Shown: positions 15,637 to 24,345 of the stretch, in pieces
How the letters are laid out: each line of letters begins with the position of its first letter
Position numbering within the stretch: position 1 is the first letter of the stretch
Assembly (NCBI RefSeq): GCF_024497955.1
Contig: NZ_JANHKP010000010.1
Span: forward strand, 62,001 to 126,000
Direction: 5' to 3'
Origin: Streptomyces sp. C10-9-1
GTDB lineage: Bacteria > Actinomycetota > Actinomycetes > Streptomycetales > Streptomycetaceae
Length of the DNA stretch: 64,000 bases
The notes under the pieces: generated by a model
The model's input: only the letters and a program-made list of their open reading frames with translations
What the model was told of the DNA's origin: nothing
Database searches by the model: none
Made by a program: the position numbers and the translations under genes

Positions 15637-16884
15637 TCAGACCGGGACGGCCCGGCGGTCCAGGACGACCTCCAGGGCGCGGTGGCCGTTGGAGATGAAG
15701 GAACGCTGGGGCTCGGCCCGCCGTTCGGGGTGGGCGAGCGCCATGTCGGGGAACCGCTCGAACAGGGAGCTCAGCGCGATCGACGCCTCCAGCCGAGCCA
15801 GTGGTGCGCCCAGGCAGTGGTGGACGCCGTGCCCGAAGGAGATGTGGTCCCGGCGGTCGGGCCGGGTGATGTCGAAGCGGTCCGCGGTGTCGCCGTAGCG
15901 GACCGGGTCCCGCCCGGCGGCGGCATAGGAGATCATGATCGCGTCGCCCTTGGGGATCACGGTGCCGCCGAGGTCGATGTCCTCGACGGCGTAGCGCAGG
16001 ATCGCGTGCGCGCCCGGCGGTTCGTGACGCAGTGTCTCCTCGACCACGTCGTCCCAGCCGGCCCTGCCCTGCCGGACCAGGTCCAGTTGGTCCGGGTGGC
16101 GCAGCAGCGCGTGGACGGCGTGGTCGAGGAGGTTGACGGTGGTCTCGTACCCGGCCGTGTAGAGCAGGATGAGGTTGTCCGCCAGTTCCTTCTCGGTGAG
16201 GCCGGCGCCGTCGTCGTCGCGCACGGCGATCAGGTCGCAGGTGAGGTCGTCGGCCGGGTGCTCGCGCTTGTGGACCAGGAAGTCGGAGATCGTGGTGTAG
16301 AGGGCGTATCCGTTGGCCTGCGCCTCCTCCGCGGTGGCGGAGGTGCGGAAGAAGCCCTTGATGATCCGGTGGAGTCCGGTCCGGTACTCCTCGGGGATGC
16401 CGAACAGCTCGCACATCACCTCGTTCGGCAGCGGGTGGGCGAACCTCTCGCGCAGGTCCAGGGGGTGCCCGTGCGGTTCGGCCGCCAGCGCGCCGAGGAG
16501 GTCGTCGGCGATGCGCTGGATGCGCGGGCGCAGGGCGGCGACGCGGCGCCGGGTGAAGGCCGAGGCCACCGGCCTGCGCTGCCGGGTGTGGTCGGCGCCG
16601 TAGGCCGTGACCATGTTCTGGACGGACACCCAGATGGCCAGGGGCCAGTCCCGGGGGATGTCGCCGTTGATCCAGGCGGGCCAGTGCCGGTAGGCGTCCT
16701 TGGACACCCGGGGGTCCAGCAGGAGGCTGCGGATCAGCTCGCCGTCGGTGACCGACCAGGCGGTGACCCCGCCGGGGAGCACCACCTGCGCCGCCGGTCC
16801 CCGGGCACGTATCCGGGCGATCTCGCCGTGGATGTCGCTCCCGTCGGTGTCGATGATGACGGGGCACTGCCCGCTGCGGTCCAT
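15637..16884 (-). CDS. Cytochrome P450
   Basis: A 415-residue class I bacterial P450. The I-helix oxygen-activation motif AGYETT is at 244-249, the ExxR motif EETLR near 283, and the haem loop FGHGVHHCLG with cysteine 357. GGAG precedes the ATG at 16884 by about nine bases. Its stop lies four bases from that of the convergent dehydrogenase-like gene, so the two may interfere at the RNA level. It might oxidise the hormone side chain, as P450s do in butenolide pathways (Cyp17 for avenolide, SrrH for SRB), or tailor the cluster's product. The sequence does not decide. Confidence 0.9.
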   Translation of the reverse strand: MDRSGQCPVIIDTDGSDIHGEIARIRARGPAAQVVLPGGVTAWSVTDGELIRSLLLDPRVSKDAYRHWPAWINGDIPRDWPLAIWVSVQNMVTAYGADHTRQRRPVASAFTRRRVAALRPRIQRIADDLLGALAAEPHGHPLDLRERFAHPLPNEVMCELFGIPEEYRTGLHRIIKGFFRTSATAEEAQANGYALYTTISDFLVHKREHPADDLTCDLIAVRDDDGAGLTEKELADNLILLYTAGYETTVNLLDHAVHALLRHPDQLDLVRQGRAGWDDVVEETLRHEPPGAHAILRYAVEDIDLGGTVIPKGDAIMISYAAAGRDPVRYGDTADRFDITRPDRRDHISFGHGVHHCLGAPLARLEASIALSSLFERFPDMALAHPERRAEPQRSFISNGHRALEVVLDRRAVPV

Positions 16885-17058
16885 GTGTCATCTCCAGGTC
16901 CTGCCGGGTCGGTCGACCGCCCGGGCAGCCAGCTCTGCCGGAGCGGGTGACCGCCGTCACCACGGGTTCCGGTCTCGGGGGACGTGGGGCCGGCGCCCCT
17001 CCCGCTCCCGGACGAGGGGTTCGGGCGGGACGCCGGCCGGTTCTCGGGGAGGGGGGCG

Positions 17059-18534
17059 CTACGAGCCGGTCCGAGCCGCCTCCGCCCGGCGGCGCCTGGT
17101 GGCACGGACCGCCGCGACGAGCGTGAGCACCATGGTGAGGGCGGAGATGGCGGTCACCACGTAGAGGCCGGAGTGGTAGCCGGACAGGGTCGCGGACGCC
17201 TCTCCCCCGTGGCCGTCGGCCGCCATCGTGGCGGTGACGACGGCGAGGACGATCGCCGCGCCCACCTGGTAGCCCGTCTGCAGCACACCGGCCGCCAGCC
17301 CCTGCTCGGACTCGTCCACGCCGTTGGTCGCCTGGACGTTGGCGGCGGGGAAGGAGAAGGGGAAGGCGATGCCGATGAGGACGATGCTCGGCAGGATGAC
17401 CCAGAGGTAGGAGGAGGTCTCGTCGATGCGGAGGAAGAGCAGGTACGACGCGGTATAGGCGACGAAGCCCGCGAAGATCATCCAGTGGAGGCCGAAGCGG
17501 GCGATCAGCTTGCCGGCACGGGGGGCGATCGTCATGATCAGCAGGCCGATGGGCAGGAAGGCCAGGGCCATCTCCATGGGCGACCAGCCCCGCAGCGACT
17601 GCAGGTACAGGCCGCCGATGAACTGGAAGCTCATGTAGGTGCCGAGGATGGCCGCGGCGACCAGGCTCGCGCCGACCAGGGCGCGGTTGCGCAGCAGGCC
17701 CAGGCGGAGCAGGGGCTGGGCGGCGCGGCGCTCGACGGCCACGAACAGGACCAGCAGGACGATCGCGGCGGCCAGGGTGCCCAGCGTGCGGACGGAGGTC
17801 CAACCGGCGTTGGGGGCCTCGACGATACTGAAGACGAACAGCAGCATCGCGGCGGTGACGCTCACGGCGCCGGTGACGTCGAAGGTGCCGCCGCCCGTGT
17901 CCCTGCGCGAGTCGCGCGGCACCAGCACCACCGCGCCGGCGAAGGCGACGACCGCCACGACGACCGGGAGCAGGAAGGTCCAGCGCCAGCTGATCTCGGT
18001 GAGGGCGCCGCCGACGATGACGCCGGTGGAGTAGCCGACCGCACCGCACGCGGTGTAGATGCCGACCGCGCGGTTGCGCTGCGGGCCCTCGCGGAAGTTG
18101 GTGATGATGATGGAGAGACCGGCCGGTGCGGTGAACGCGGCGCCGATGCCCATGACGAACCGGGCGATGATCACCACGAGGCCGTCACTGGTCAGACCTC
18201 CGACCAGGGAGCCCACGGCGAAGACCGCCACGCCCATCAGGAACATGCGGCGCCGGCCCAGCAGGTCCGCCATCCGTCCGCCGAGCAGCAGGAAGCCGCC
18301 GAACCCCAGGACGTAGGAACTGACCACCCACTGCACGGACTCGGTGCTCATGCCCAGGTCCGCCTGGATCGGCGGAACGGCGATGCCGACCATGATGTTG
18401 TCGAGGGCGTCCAGGAAGAATGCCGCACACACGCTGACGAGCAGACCCCACTCGCGAACGCCCCACTTGCCTGTGTCCGCTTTCCCTCCACCGGTGGGTG
18501 TTGCGTCGACTTCTACTTCGCTGGAAGTTGCCAT
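17059..18534 (-). CDS. MFS drug exporter, DHA2-type (14 TM)
   Basis: A 491-residue transporter with 14 predicted membrane helices. It has the motif LGGRMADLLGRRRMF between helices 2 and 3 and LDNIMVGIAVPPIQADL in helix 1, a variant of the D1 motif of EmrB/QacA exporters. GAGGA lies about eight bases before the ATG. It is in line with the P450 and the monooxygenase gene on the minus strand and is the probable efflux and self-resistance pump of the cluster. Confidence 0.88.
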   Translation of the reverse strand: MATSSEVEVDATPTGGGKADTGKWGVREWGLLVSVCAAFFLDALDNIMVGIAVPPIQADLGMSTESVQWVVSSYVLGFGGFLLLGGRMADLLGRRRMFLMGVAVFAVGSLVGGLTSDGLVVIIARFVMGIGAAFTAPAGLSIIITNFREGPQRNRAVGIYTACGAVGYSTGVIVGGALTEISWRWTFLLPVVVAVVAFAGAVVLVPRDSRRDTGGGTFDVTGAVSVTAAMLLFVFSIVEAPNAGWTSVRTLGTLAAAIVLLVLFVAVERRAAQPLLRLGLLRNRALVGASLVAAAILGTYMSFQFIGGLYLQSLRGWSPMEMALAFLPIGLLIMTIAPRAGKLIARFGLHWMIFAGFVAYTASYLLFLRIDETSSYLWVILPSIVLIGIAFPFSFPAANVQATNGVDESEQGLAAGVLQTGYQVGAAIVLAVVTATMAADGHGGEASATLSGYHSGLYVVTAISALTMVLTLVAAVRATRRRRAEAARTGS

Positions 18535-18640
18535 TGGCTGTCCTCATCTAGTCAATTGCCGGTCACTGTGCATCCGATGCCGGCGGTGCGGTCGGCGGCG
18601 GGGGGCGCCCCGCCGCCGACCGCCGTTCACCGTGCCCGGG

Positions 18641-19855
18641 TTATCCCTTGAGCCCGAGGGGGAAGGGGGCCTGCGGCGTTCCGCCGAGGAGGTGCGCTCC
18701 CGCCGACTGCACGATCTGCTCCTGGGCGAGGATGTGCTGGCACATCGTGTGCAGGTCGCGGAGCCAGCGGTCGAGCGGGGAGGTCTGGTAGATCGAGGCC
18801 GTGCCGACGAGGTCGGAGAGCCGGGAGACGACGGAGCGGGCCGTCCGAAAGGCGTTGACCCGCGCGAGGGCGGAGGAGACCTGCTGGTCGGGGGTCGGCT
18901 GGACGCCGGACTCCAGTCGCTGCCACAGCTCGTCGAGGGTTCCGTAGACCGCGTAGCGGGCCGCGGTGAGCTCCATCTCGGCCTGGCCGATGACGGTCTG
19001 CACCCGGTAGCTCTCCGGCCACGGGGTGCCGGTGGCCCGCTCCACGCGGTCGGCGGCCAGTTCGCGCACGTGGTCCAGCGCCGCACGGGCGACGCCCAGC
19101 GGCACTCCGGGCACGTTGCCGAGGAAGGCGTCGGGGGCGGACAGGGGTCCGGAGCCGCGCGGGGTGGTGAAGTCGAAGGAGTGCTCCTCGGGCACGAACA
19201 GGTCGGTGGCCTGGTAGTCCATGCTGCCGCTGCCGGCCAGGCCGGTGGTGTGCCAGGTGTCGACGGTCTCGAACTCCTCGCGGCGGGCCATCACCAGCCG
19301 CCAGTTCACCGGGGCGCCGCCCGGGCCGGGTTCCGGCGTGCCGTCGGAGTGCACCACGCAGCCGCCGACGACCCAGTCGGCGTGCGTGACCCCGCTGCCG
19401 AAGGGCCAGCGGCCGGTCACCCGGTATCCGCCCGGCACCCGCTCTGCGCGGCCGACGGGGAAGATCAGGCCGGCGGTGATGGCGTCCGGGTTGGCGAGCA
19501 TCTCCTTGACGACCGTCTCGTCCAGGTAGCCCGCGTAGATCCAGGTGTCCATGCCGATCATCGCGCACCAGCCGGCGGCCGAGTCGCCGTAGGAGAGCGC
19601 CTCGATGACCTCGGTCTGCTCGGCGAAGGTCAGCTCGGGGCCGCCCCAGTCCTTCGGCATGCCGATACGGAAGACACCCGTACCGCGCACGAGTTCGACG
19701 ACGTCCTCCGGAAGGCGCCGGCCGCGTGCGATCTCCTCGGAGCGCTCGCGCAGCAGCGGGGCCGCGGCCCGCGCCCTCGCCAGGATCTCCGCCGCCGAGG
19801 TGGGGGCGTCCTGCTCGGCGCCCGCCGCGGGGTTGAGAGTCTCCGTCACGGTCAT
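18641..19855 (-). CDS. Acyl-CoA-dehydrogenase-fold flavin monooxygenase (oxygenase component)
   Basis: A 404-residue protein of the acyl-CoA dehydrogenase fold, with the N-terminal helical domain, the central beta domain (GYRVTGRWPFGSGVTHADW) and a C-terminal helical bundle. The general base and substrate motifs of true acyl-CoA dehydrogenases are not evident. The pattern (TEVIEALSYGDSAAGWCAM, MPKDWGG) is that of group D two-component oxygenases such as HsaA or HpaB-like hydroxylases, which use free reduced flavin. The flavin reductase at 22134-22670 would be the natural partner. AGGAGGGG precedes the ATG at 19855. It could hydroxylate an aromatic ring or an amine; no closer assignment is possible. 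Confidence 0.75.
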   Translation of the reverse strand: MTVTETLNPAAGAEQDAPTSAAEILARARAAAPLLRERSEEIARGRRLPEDVVELVRGTGVFRIGMPKDWGGPELTFAEQTEVIEALSYGDSAAGWCAMIGMDTWIYAGYLDETVVKEMLANPDAITAGLIFPVGRAERVPGGYRVTGRWPFGSGVTHADWVVGGCVVHSDGTPEPGPGGAPVNWRLVMARREEFETVDTWHTTGLAGSGSMDYQATDLFVPEEHSFDFTTPRGSGPLSAPDAFLGNVPGVPLGVARAALDHVRELAADRVERATGTPWPESYRVQTVIGQAEMELTAARYAVYGTLDELWQRLESGVQPTPDQQVSSALARVNAFRTARSVVSRLSDLVGTASIYQTSPLDRWLRDLHTMCQHILAQEQIVQSAGAHLLGGTPQAPFPLGLKG

Positions 19856-20164
19856 TGAAACCCCTCCTGTACCTGCGTGCTCGTCTCTCTTCGGGCGCGA
19901 CGGCCGGCAGCCGTGTCCGCACGGGTCACCGCACAGGCGGCACCCCCGGGCAGCGGAGCGGCGGACGATCCGTCCGGTCCCGCGCCGTCTTCACGCTAGG
20001 GACGGCGCCCCCTCGCCTCTCGTGTGAACGCGCACGCAATCTGGCACGTCCGCACACGCCGACAGGACTAACCGTCGTAAGTGACTTTAAGGGTTAGGCT
20101 CGGCTCGTGCAACCAGTCACTTACGCTTGAGAGGTTAGAATCGGATCGGATGGAGGAAGATGCG
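19856..20164. other. Divergent promoter region with nested repeats
   Basis: This spacer between the monooxygenase and CGNR genes has low GC content near its right end and holds the inverted repeat described at 20076-20125. CTAACC (20068) and two GGTTAG copies (20092 and 20133) form further half-sites. TAGAAT at 20136-20141 is a plausible -10 for the CGNR gene. Confidence 0.5.
20076..20125. promoter_or_regulatory. 11-bp inverted repeat operator upstream of CGNR gene
   Basis: CGTAAGTGACT at 20076-20086 is repeated as an exact inverted copy at 20115-20125, 28 bases apart, in AT-richer DNA 40-90 bases before the CGNR start. The spacing of arms is suited to a dimeric or looped regulator, perhaps the CGNR protein itself. 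Confidence 0.6.
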
Positions 20165-20713
20165 ATGACCGAGGTCGACCCGCGTCCTTTCGTCGGCGAA
20201 CCCTTCGCCCTCGATCTGCTCAACACCCGATGGCAGGAGCACGGACGACAGGAGGATCTGCTGGACACCCCGGCCGGGCTGCACGTGTGGCTGGCCGGGC
20301 ACGGACTGGCCGAGCGGTTTCCCGCCGGCGCCGCGTCGCTGGAGGCGGTGCGCACCACCCGCCGCGCACTGGCGGCGGCCGTCACCACACCCGGCTCGCC
20401 CGATGCGGTGCGGCAGGTGGACGAGATCCTGGACCACGGCCGCGTCCGGCTGACCCTCGACACCGAAGGCCCCGGCGAGCGTGCGGAGTTCACCGATCCG
20501 CACTGGGGCGCGGCATGGACGGCCGCCCAGGACTACCGGCGGCTGCTGGCCACGGCCCCGGACCGGATCAGGCTCTGCGACCAGCCCGACTGCATCCGGT
20601 ACTTCCTCGACACCTCCCGCAACGGCACCCGGCGCTGGTGCTCGATGGCCCTGTGCGGCAACCGCGCCAAGGCGGCCCGCCACTACGCCCGGAGCCGCGG
20701 GCCCCGCGCATAG
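20165..20713 (+). CDS. ABATE/CGNR zinc-finger transcriptional regulator
   Basis: A 182-residue protein with an N-terminal ABATE domain (GEPFALDLLNTRW, then an all-helical region) and a C-terminal CGNR finger: Cys138 and Cys143 in CDQPDC, then a CSMALCGNR segment near 158-166 with the family's defining CGNR. GGAGGAAG lies five bases before the ATG at 20165. CGNR proteins are presumed stress- or pathway-linked DNA-binding regulators. Here it heads the hydrolase and biosynthetic genes on the plus strand and follows a palindromic operator, so local control is likely. Confidence 0.88.
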   Translation: MTEVDPRPFVGEPFALDLLNTRWQEHGRQEDLLDTPAGLHVWLAGHGLAERFPAGAASLEAVRTTRRALAAAVTTPGSPDAVRQVDEILDHGRVRLTLDTEGPGERAEFTDPHWGAAWTAAQDYRRLLATAPDRIRLCDQPDCIRYFLDTSRNGTRRWCSMALCGNRAKAARHYARSRGPRA

Positions 20714-20859
20714 AGCGGCTGCGACCGGGGCGGCCCCGCAGCGGCAGCAGCCGCCGCACCCACCCGGTGCGCCGCGCACCGGCGGACGGACCGCCGGCGC
20801 CGCGGTCGGTGCCGCCCCGGCGCACGCGTCCGGACGCTCCCACACCACGAAGGGGTTCC

Positions 20860-21774
20860 ATGAATCCGCCCATCCGCCACCGCACGGTCCAGGTACAGGG
20901 GCTCGACGTCTTCTACCGCGAGGCCGGCCCACCCGACGCCCCGGCCCTGCTCCTGCTCCACGGCTTCCCGGCCAGCTCGCGGTCCTTCCGCGAACTCATG
21001 TGCCGGCTGGCCGGGGCGTACCGGGTCATCGCGCCGGACCACATCGGCTTCGGCCACTCCGCCCGGCCGTCCACCGACGCGTTCGCCTACACCTTCGCCC
21101 GACTGGCGGAGATCACCGACGAGTTCACCAGGCTGCTCGGGCTGTCGCGCTTCGCGCTCTACGTCCACGACTACGGGGCGCCGATCGGCTGGCGGCTCGC
21201 CGCCGCCCGCCCCGAGCGCGTCACCGCGATCGTCAGCCAGAACGGCAACGCCTATCTCCAGGGCCTGCGCCCCGGGTTCTGGGCACCCGTCCACGCCTAC
21301 ATCGCCGACCCCGGCCCGGCCACCGAGGCAGCCGTCCTCCAGGCCCTGACCCCGGAGGCCGTGCGGTGGCAGTACACCCACGGGGTCCCCGACGAGAGCC
21401 TGCTCGACCCCGACGCCTGGCTTCTCGACACGGCGGCACTCGCGCGCCCCGGCAGCACCGCCGCGCAGCTGCGCCTCGTCCGCGACTACGGCTCCAACCT
21501 GGAGGCGTACCCGGCGTTCCAGAGGTACTTCAGGGAGAGCGGGGTCCCGCTGCTCGCCGTGTGGGGAGCCCACGACGAGATCTTCGGCCCCGAGGGCGCG
21601 CACGCCTTCCGCGACGACCTCCCGGAGGCGGAGGTGCACCTGCTGCCGACCGGCCACTTCGCCCTGGAGACGCACTGCGACGAGATCGCCGACCGGGTGG
21701 CGGACTTCCTCGCCCGCAGGCTCCCGCCGCGGACCGCGCCCTCCCCGGCGGGGGCGGTGAGCGGCACGGGCTGA
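20860..21774 (+). CDS. Alpha/beta hydrolase, epoxide hydrolase/haloalkane dehalogenase type
   Basis: A 304-residue alpha/beta hydrolase. The oxyanion motif is HGFPASSRSF (about 29-38). The nucleophile elbow reads VHDYGAPIGW with Asp104 in place of serine, which marks the epoxide hydrolase and haloalkane dehalogenase branch. The base is His266 in GHFALETH, and an acid is likely in GAHDEIFG. AAGGGG precedes the ATG. It would open an epoxide or hydrolyse a carbon-halogen bond. An epoxide made by the P450 or flavin oxygenase of the same cluster is a reasonable substrate. A strong terminator follows. Confidence 0.85.
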   Translation: MNPPIRHRTVQVQGLDVFYREAGPPDAPALLLLHGFPASSRSFRELMCRLAGAYRVIAPDHIGFGHSARPSTDAFAYTFARLAEITDEFTRLLGLSRFALYVHDYGAPIGWRLAAARPERVTAIVSQNGNAYLQGLRPGFWAPVHAYIADPGPATEAAVLQALTPEAVRWQYTHGVPDESLLDPDAWLLDTAALARPGSTAAQLRLVRDYGSNLEAYPAFQRYFRESGVPLLAVWGAHDEIFGPEGAHAFRDDLPEAEVHLLPTGHFALETHCDEIADRVADFLARRLPPRTAPSPAGAVSGTG

Positions 21775-21798
21775 GGCACGGCGGCGCGGGCCCCGTCC

Positions 21799-21848
21799 GG
21801 CGCTCCCCGTCGCCGCGGGAGCGCGGACGGGGAGCGCCGTCCCGCCCC
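21799..21848 (+). terminator. 13-bp-stem terminator after the hydrolase gene
   Basis: GGCGCTCCCCGTC at 21799-21811 pairs exactly with 21836-21848 around a 14-base loop, 25 bases after the stop codon. It separates the hydrolase unit from the next operon. Confidence 0.75.
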
Positions 21849-22133
21849 GTGCCCGGGCCCACGGGACCCGCGCGGCTCCCCGGTCCCGCTCGCCGGGGCG
21901 CCGCCACGGCCGCCCCGGTGAATTCCGCACCGCCGCGCGTTCTCCCGCCGCGGGCACCGCGGCAGGCGTGGACGGGCCAATTCCTGTGCGCTCTCCCGCC
22001 ATACGGCACTTCGGCCGCTCGGTAACGTCTCCGCCATCGAACGGGGTTTCGCCATTTCCTGAGGTGTTCGACCTCTGGCCCCGGGACGCCCACATGCGTG
22101 CGCGTATCAGACATTCCCCGGAGAGGACCATTC
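21849..22133. other. Promoter region of the flavin reductase operon
   Basis: Gene-free DNA leading into the flavin reductase to aldolase operon. TAACGT at about 22024 could be a -10 hexamer; no -35 is convincing and no palindromic operator was seen. Confidence 0.4.
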
Positions 22134-22670
22134 ATGGGTGAGCTGTCAGCGGCCGACCGTCCACCGGTTGCCGTGGAAGACGACCTGCGTTCCGTCATGC
22201 GCAATTTCGCCACCGGCGTCTGCGTGGTGAGCACCTTCTCCGACGCGGAATCCACGCGCCGGCACAACGCGCTGACGATCAACTCGCTGACGTCCCTCTC
22301 GCTGGACCCGCCGCTGGTGTCGCTGAGCATCCGTCGCGACTCCGCGTTCCTGGACGATCTGATGGAGTCCCGGGTCTGGGCCCTGTCCCTTCTCGACGGC
22401 GGCGGCGAGGACCTCGCCAGGATCTTCGCCCGCCCGGCCGAGGAGCGGGGGAAGGCCCTGCGCAGCCTGCCCTCGGAGCCCGGGGAGCGGACGGGGGCGC
22501 TGCTCCTGGACTCCGCGGCCTGGATGGAGTGCCGCTACCGGGACCATCTGGTGGCCGGTGACCACCTGCTGATCGTCGGTGAGGTCGTCGGCACCGGAGT
22601 GCGTCACACCCGGTCGTCCCTCGTGTTCCTGCACGGCGCGTTCCACCGCTTCGAGCGGCGCGCGACATGA
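22134..22670 (+). CDS. Flavin reductase (HpaC/ActVB-like)
   Basis: A 178-residue NAD(P)H:flavin reductase of the flavin_reduct domain family: a FATGVCVVSTFSD N-terminal strand, NALTINSLTSLSLDPPLVSLSI flavin-binding core (about 45-66) and the closing HLVAGDHLLIVGEVVG segment with the conserved GDH. GGAGAGGA lies six bases before the ATG. Such proteins supply reduced flavin to separate oxygenases. The acyl-CoA-dehydrogenase-fold protein at 18641-19855 is the obvious client in this cluster. Confidence 0.9.
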   Translation: MGELSAADRPPVAVEDDLRSVMRNFATGVCVVSTFSDAESTRRHNALTINSLTSLSLDPPLVSLSIRRDSAFLDDLMESRVWALSLLDGGGEDLARIFARPAEERGKALRSLPSEPGERTGALLLDSAAWMECRYRDHLVAGDHLLIVGEVVGTGVRHTRSSLVFLHGAFHRFERRAT

Positions 22671-22732
22671 GGCGGAAAGGAAAGCGACGGACGAGGCTCC
22701 ACACAATCCCTGTACCGATAGGTGGCTGACGC

Positions 22733-24268
22733 ATGTCCGGAATTTCCCTCGCCGTGGTCGGAGGTGGCGCGTCCGCGGTCTGCCTCATCGACGCACTGGC
22801 TCAGACGCAGAGCCCTTCGGGCAGTATCACGGTGTTCGAGCCCTCGCCGAATCTGTGGCGCGGCCGGGCCTACCAGGTCGATATCGACACCATCAAGGTC
22901 AATGCGCCGCCGGAGGACATGTCCGTGCGGGTGGGCGACCTCGGCCATCTCCGGCGCTGGCTGGACGCGCGGCAGCGGGTCGTGGAATTCGACAGCGCCG
23001 ACCCCGTCTCCGGAGCCTGTTTCCCCCCGCGCACCGTCTACGGCGAATACCTGGAGCAGTCGGCCTATTCCGCGCTCGGGGAACTGCGCAGGAACGGATG
23101 GCGGGTCGACCTGGTCGGGGCGGCCGTCACTTCGGCCCGGTGCACCGGCGAGCGGATCCATCTGAGCACCAGCAACGGCAGCGACAGCGCCTTCGACTAC
23201 GTCGTCCTCTGTGTGGGCGGCGACGGCCCCAAGGACGCCTACGGGCTCTCGGGCGCACCCGGGTTCATCGCGGACCCGTACCCGATGTCCCACAGCCTGC
23301 GCGGGATCGGCCCGCGTGAGGACGTCGCCGTCGTCGGCAGCGGCCTCACGGCCGTCGACACCGTGCTCGCCCTCGCCGCCCAGGGCCACCAGGGACGCAT
23401 CAGCCTGCTCTCCCGGCGGGGCGTGCTCCCCGGTGTCCGCCAGCGCCCCCTGCACTTCGAGCCCCGCCACCTCACCAAGGAGCGGATGCGGGCGCTGGCC
23501 CGCACCGGCCGCGAGCTGCCCCTCGCAGAGTTCGCCCGGATCGTGGCGGCCGAGCTGCGCGACGCCGGCTCGGACACCGAAGCGGTCCACGCGGAGATCA
23601 CCGACCTCGGCAGGGAGGCTCCCGCGGAACGGCTGCGGCGCCAGTTCGCGGCCGTCGACTCGCCCGACCCGGGTCTGCGGATCCTCCAGAACGCCGTCCC
23701 CGACATCGGCCCCGACGTCTGGCCGCAGCTTCCGGAGGAGGACCGGGCGGAGCTGCTCCGCTCCCACTACCGCACCATCATGAGCCTGTGCTGCCCGATG
23801 CCTCCGGCCAGCGCCGCCGTGCTGCTGGAACTGGTCGACTCGGGACAGCTGCGGATCCGTTCCGGGCTGCGGAAGGTCGCGGAACGCGGTGGCGGGGGCT
23901 TCGAGCTGCTCACCGCCGACGAGCCCCCCGTCACGGCGGACACGGTCGTCAACGCGGTCAACGCCTCCGAGGGCCGCGTCCCCGTCGGGGCCCTCCCCCT
24001 GGTGACCAGTCTGACCAGGGCCGGTGCGGCCAGCCTCCACCCCCACGGCGGACTGCACCTCGCCCGGGCGACCAGCCGCCTCGCCGACGCGCAGGGCCGC
24101 CACGACCCCCGGCTCTACGGACTCGGCACCATCGGCGCCGGATCGCTGTTCTTCACCTTCGGCGTCCCCTCCCTGGTGGACCGCGCCGAGGACATCGTCG
24201 CCGCCATCCTCCAGGACGCGGGCGACAGGCACCCGACGCGCTCCGCGGACGCCCTGCTGCCCGCCTGA
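22733..24268 (+). CDS. FAD/NAD(P)-binding oxidoreductase, unknown substrate
   Basis: A 511-residue flavoprotein of the FAD-NAD(P)-binding domain type. The first Rossmann motif is AVVGGGASAVCLIDAL (7-22), and a second is AVVGSGLTAVDTVLALAA near 200. A C-terminal LYGLGTIGAGSLFFTFGVPS segment is typical of the family. The residues between about 240 and 400 form an unassigned insertion. Proteins of this type occur in several natural-product clusters, but their reactions are mostly unknown; N- or C-hydroxylation or amine oxidation are possibilities. It sits between the flavin reductase and the aldolase-fold gene in one apparent operon. Confidence 0.75.
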   Translation: MSGISLAVVGGGASAVCLIDALAQTQSPSGSITVFEPSPNLWRGRAYQVDIDTIKVNAPPEDMSVRVGDLGHLRRWLDARQRVVEFDSADPVSGACFPPRTVYGEYLEQSAYSALGELRRNGWRVDLVGAAVTSARCTGERIHLSTSNGSDSAFDYVVLCVGGDGPKDAYGLSGAPGFIADPYPMSHSLRGIGPREDVAVVGSGLTAVDTVLALAAQGHQGRISLLSRRGVLPGVRQRPLHFEPRHLTKERMRALARTGRELPLAEFARIVAAELRDAGSDTEAVHAEITDLGREAPAERLRRQFAAVDSPDPGLRILQNAVPDIGPDVWPQLPEEDRAELLRSHYRTIMSLCCPMPPASAAVLLELVDSGQLRIRSGLRKVAERGGGGFELLTADEPPVTADTVVNAVNASEGRVPVGALPLVTSLTRAGAASLHPHGGLHLARATSRLADAQGRHDPRLYGLGTIGAGSLFFTFGVPSLVDRAEDIVAAILQDAGDRHPTRSADALLPA

Positions 24269-24345
24269 CGGGGACCGCACCGTCCGAGCGGACCGCACGT
24301 CCGCGCACCGCCCTTCCACGGCCCGTCCAGAAAGAGGTACCCACC

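Noticed and set aside
15143..18049. 968-codon minus-strand frame spanning the dehydrogenase, P450 and MFS genes
   Set aside because: The P450 and MFS genes in the same strand but another frame carry all family motifs; this frame is arginine/proline noise.
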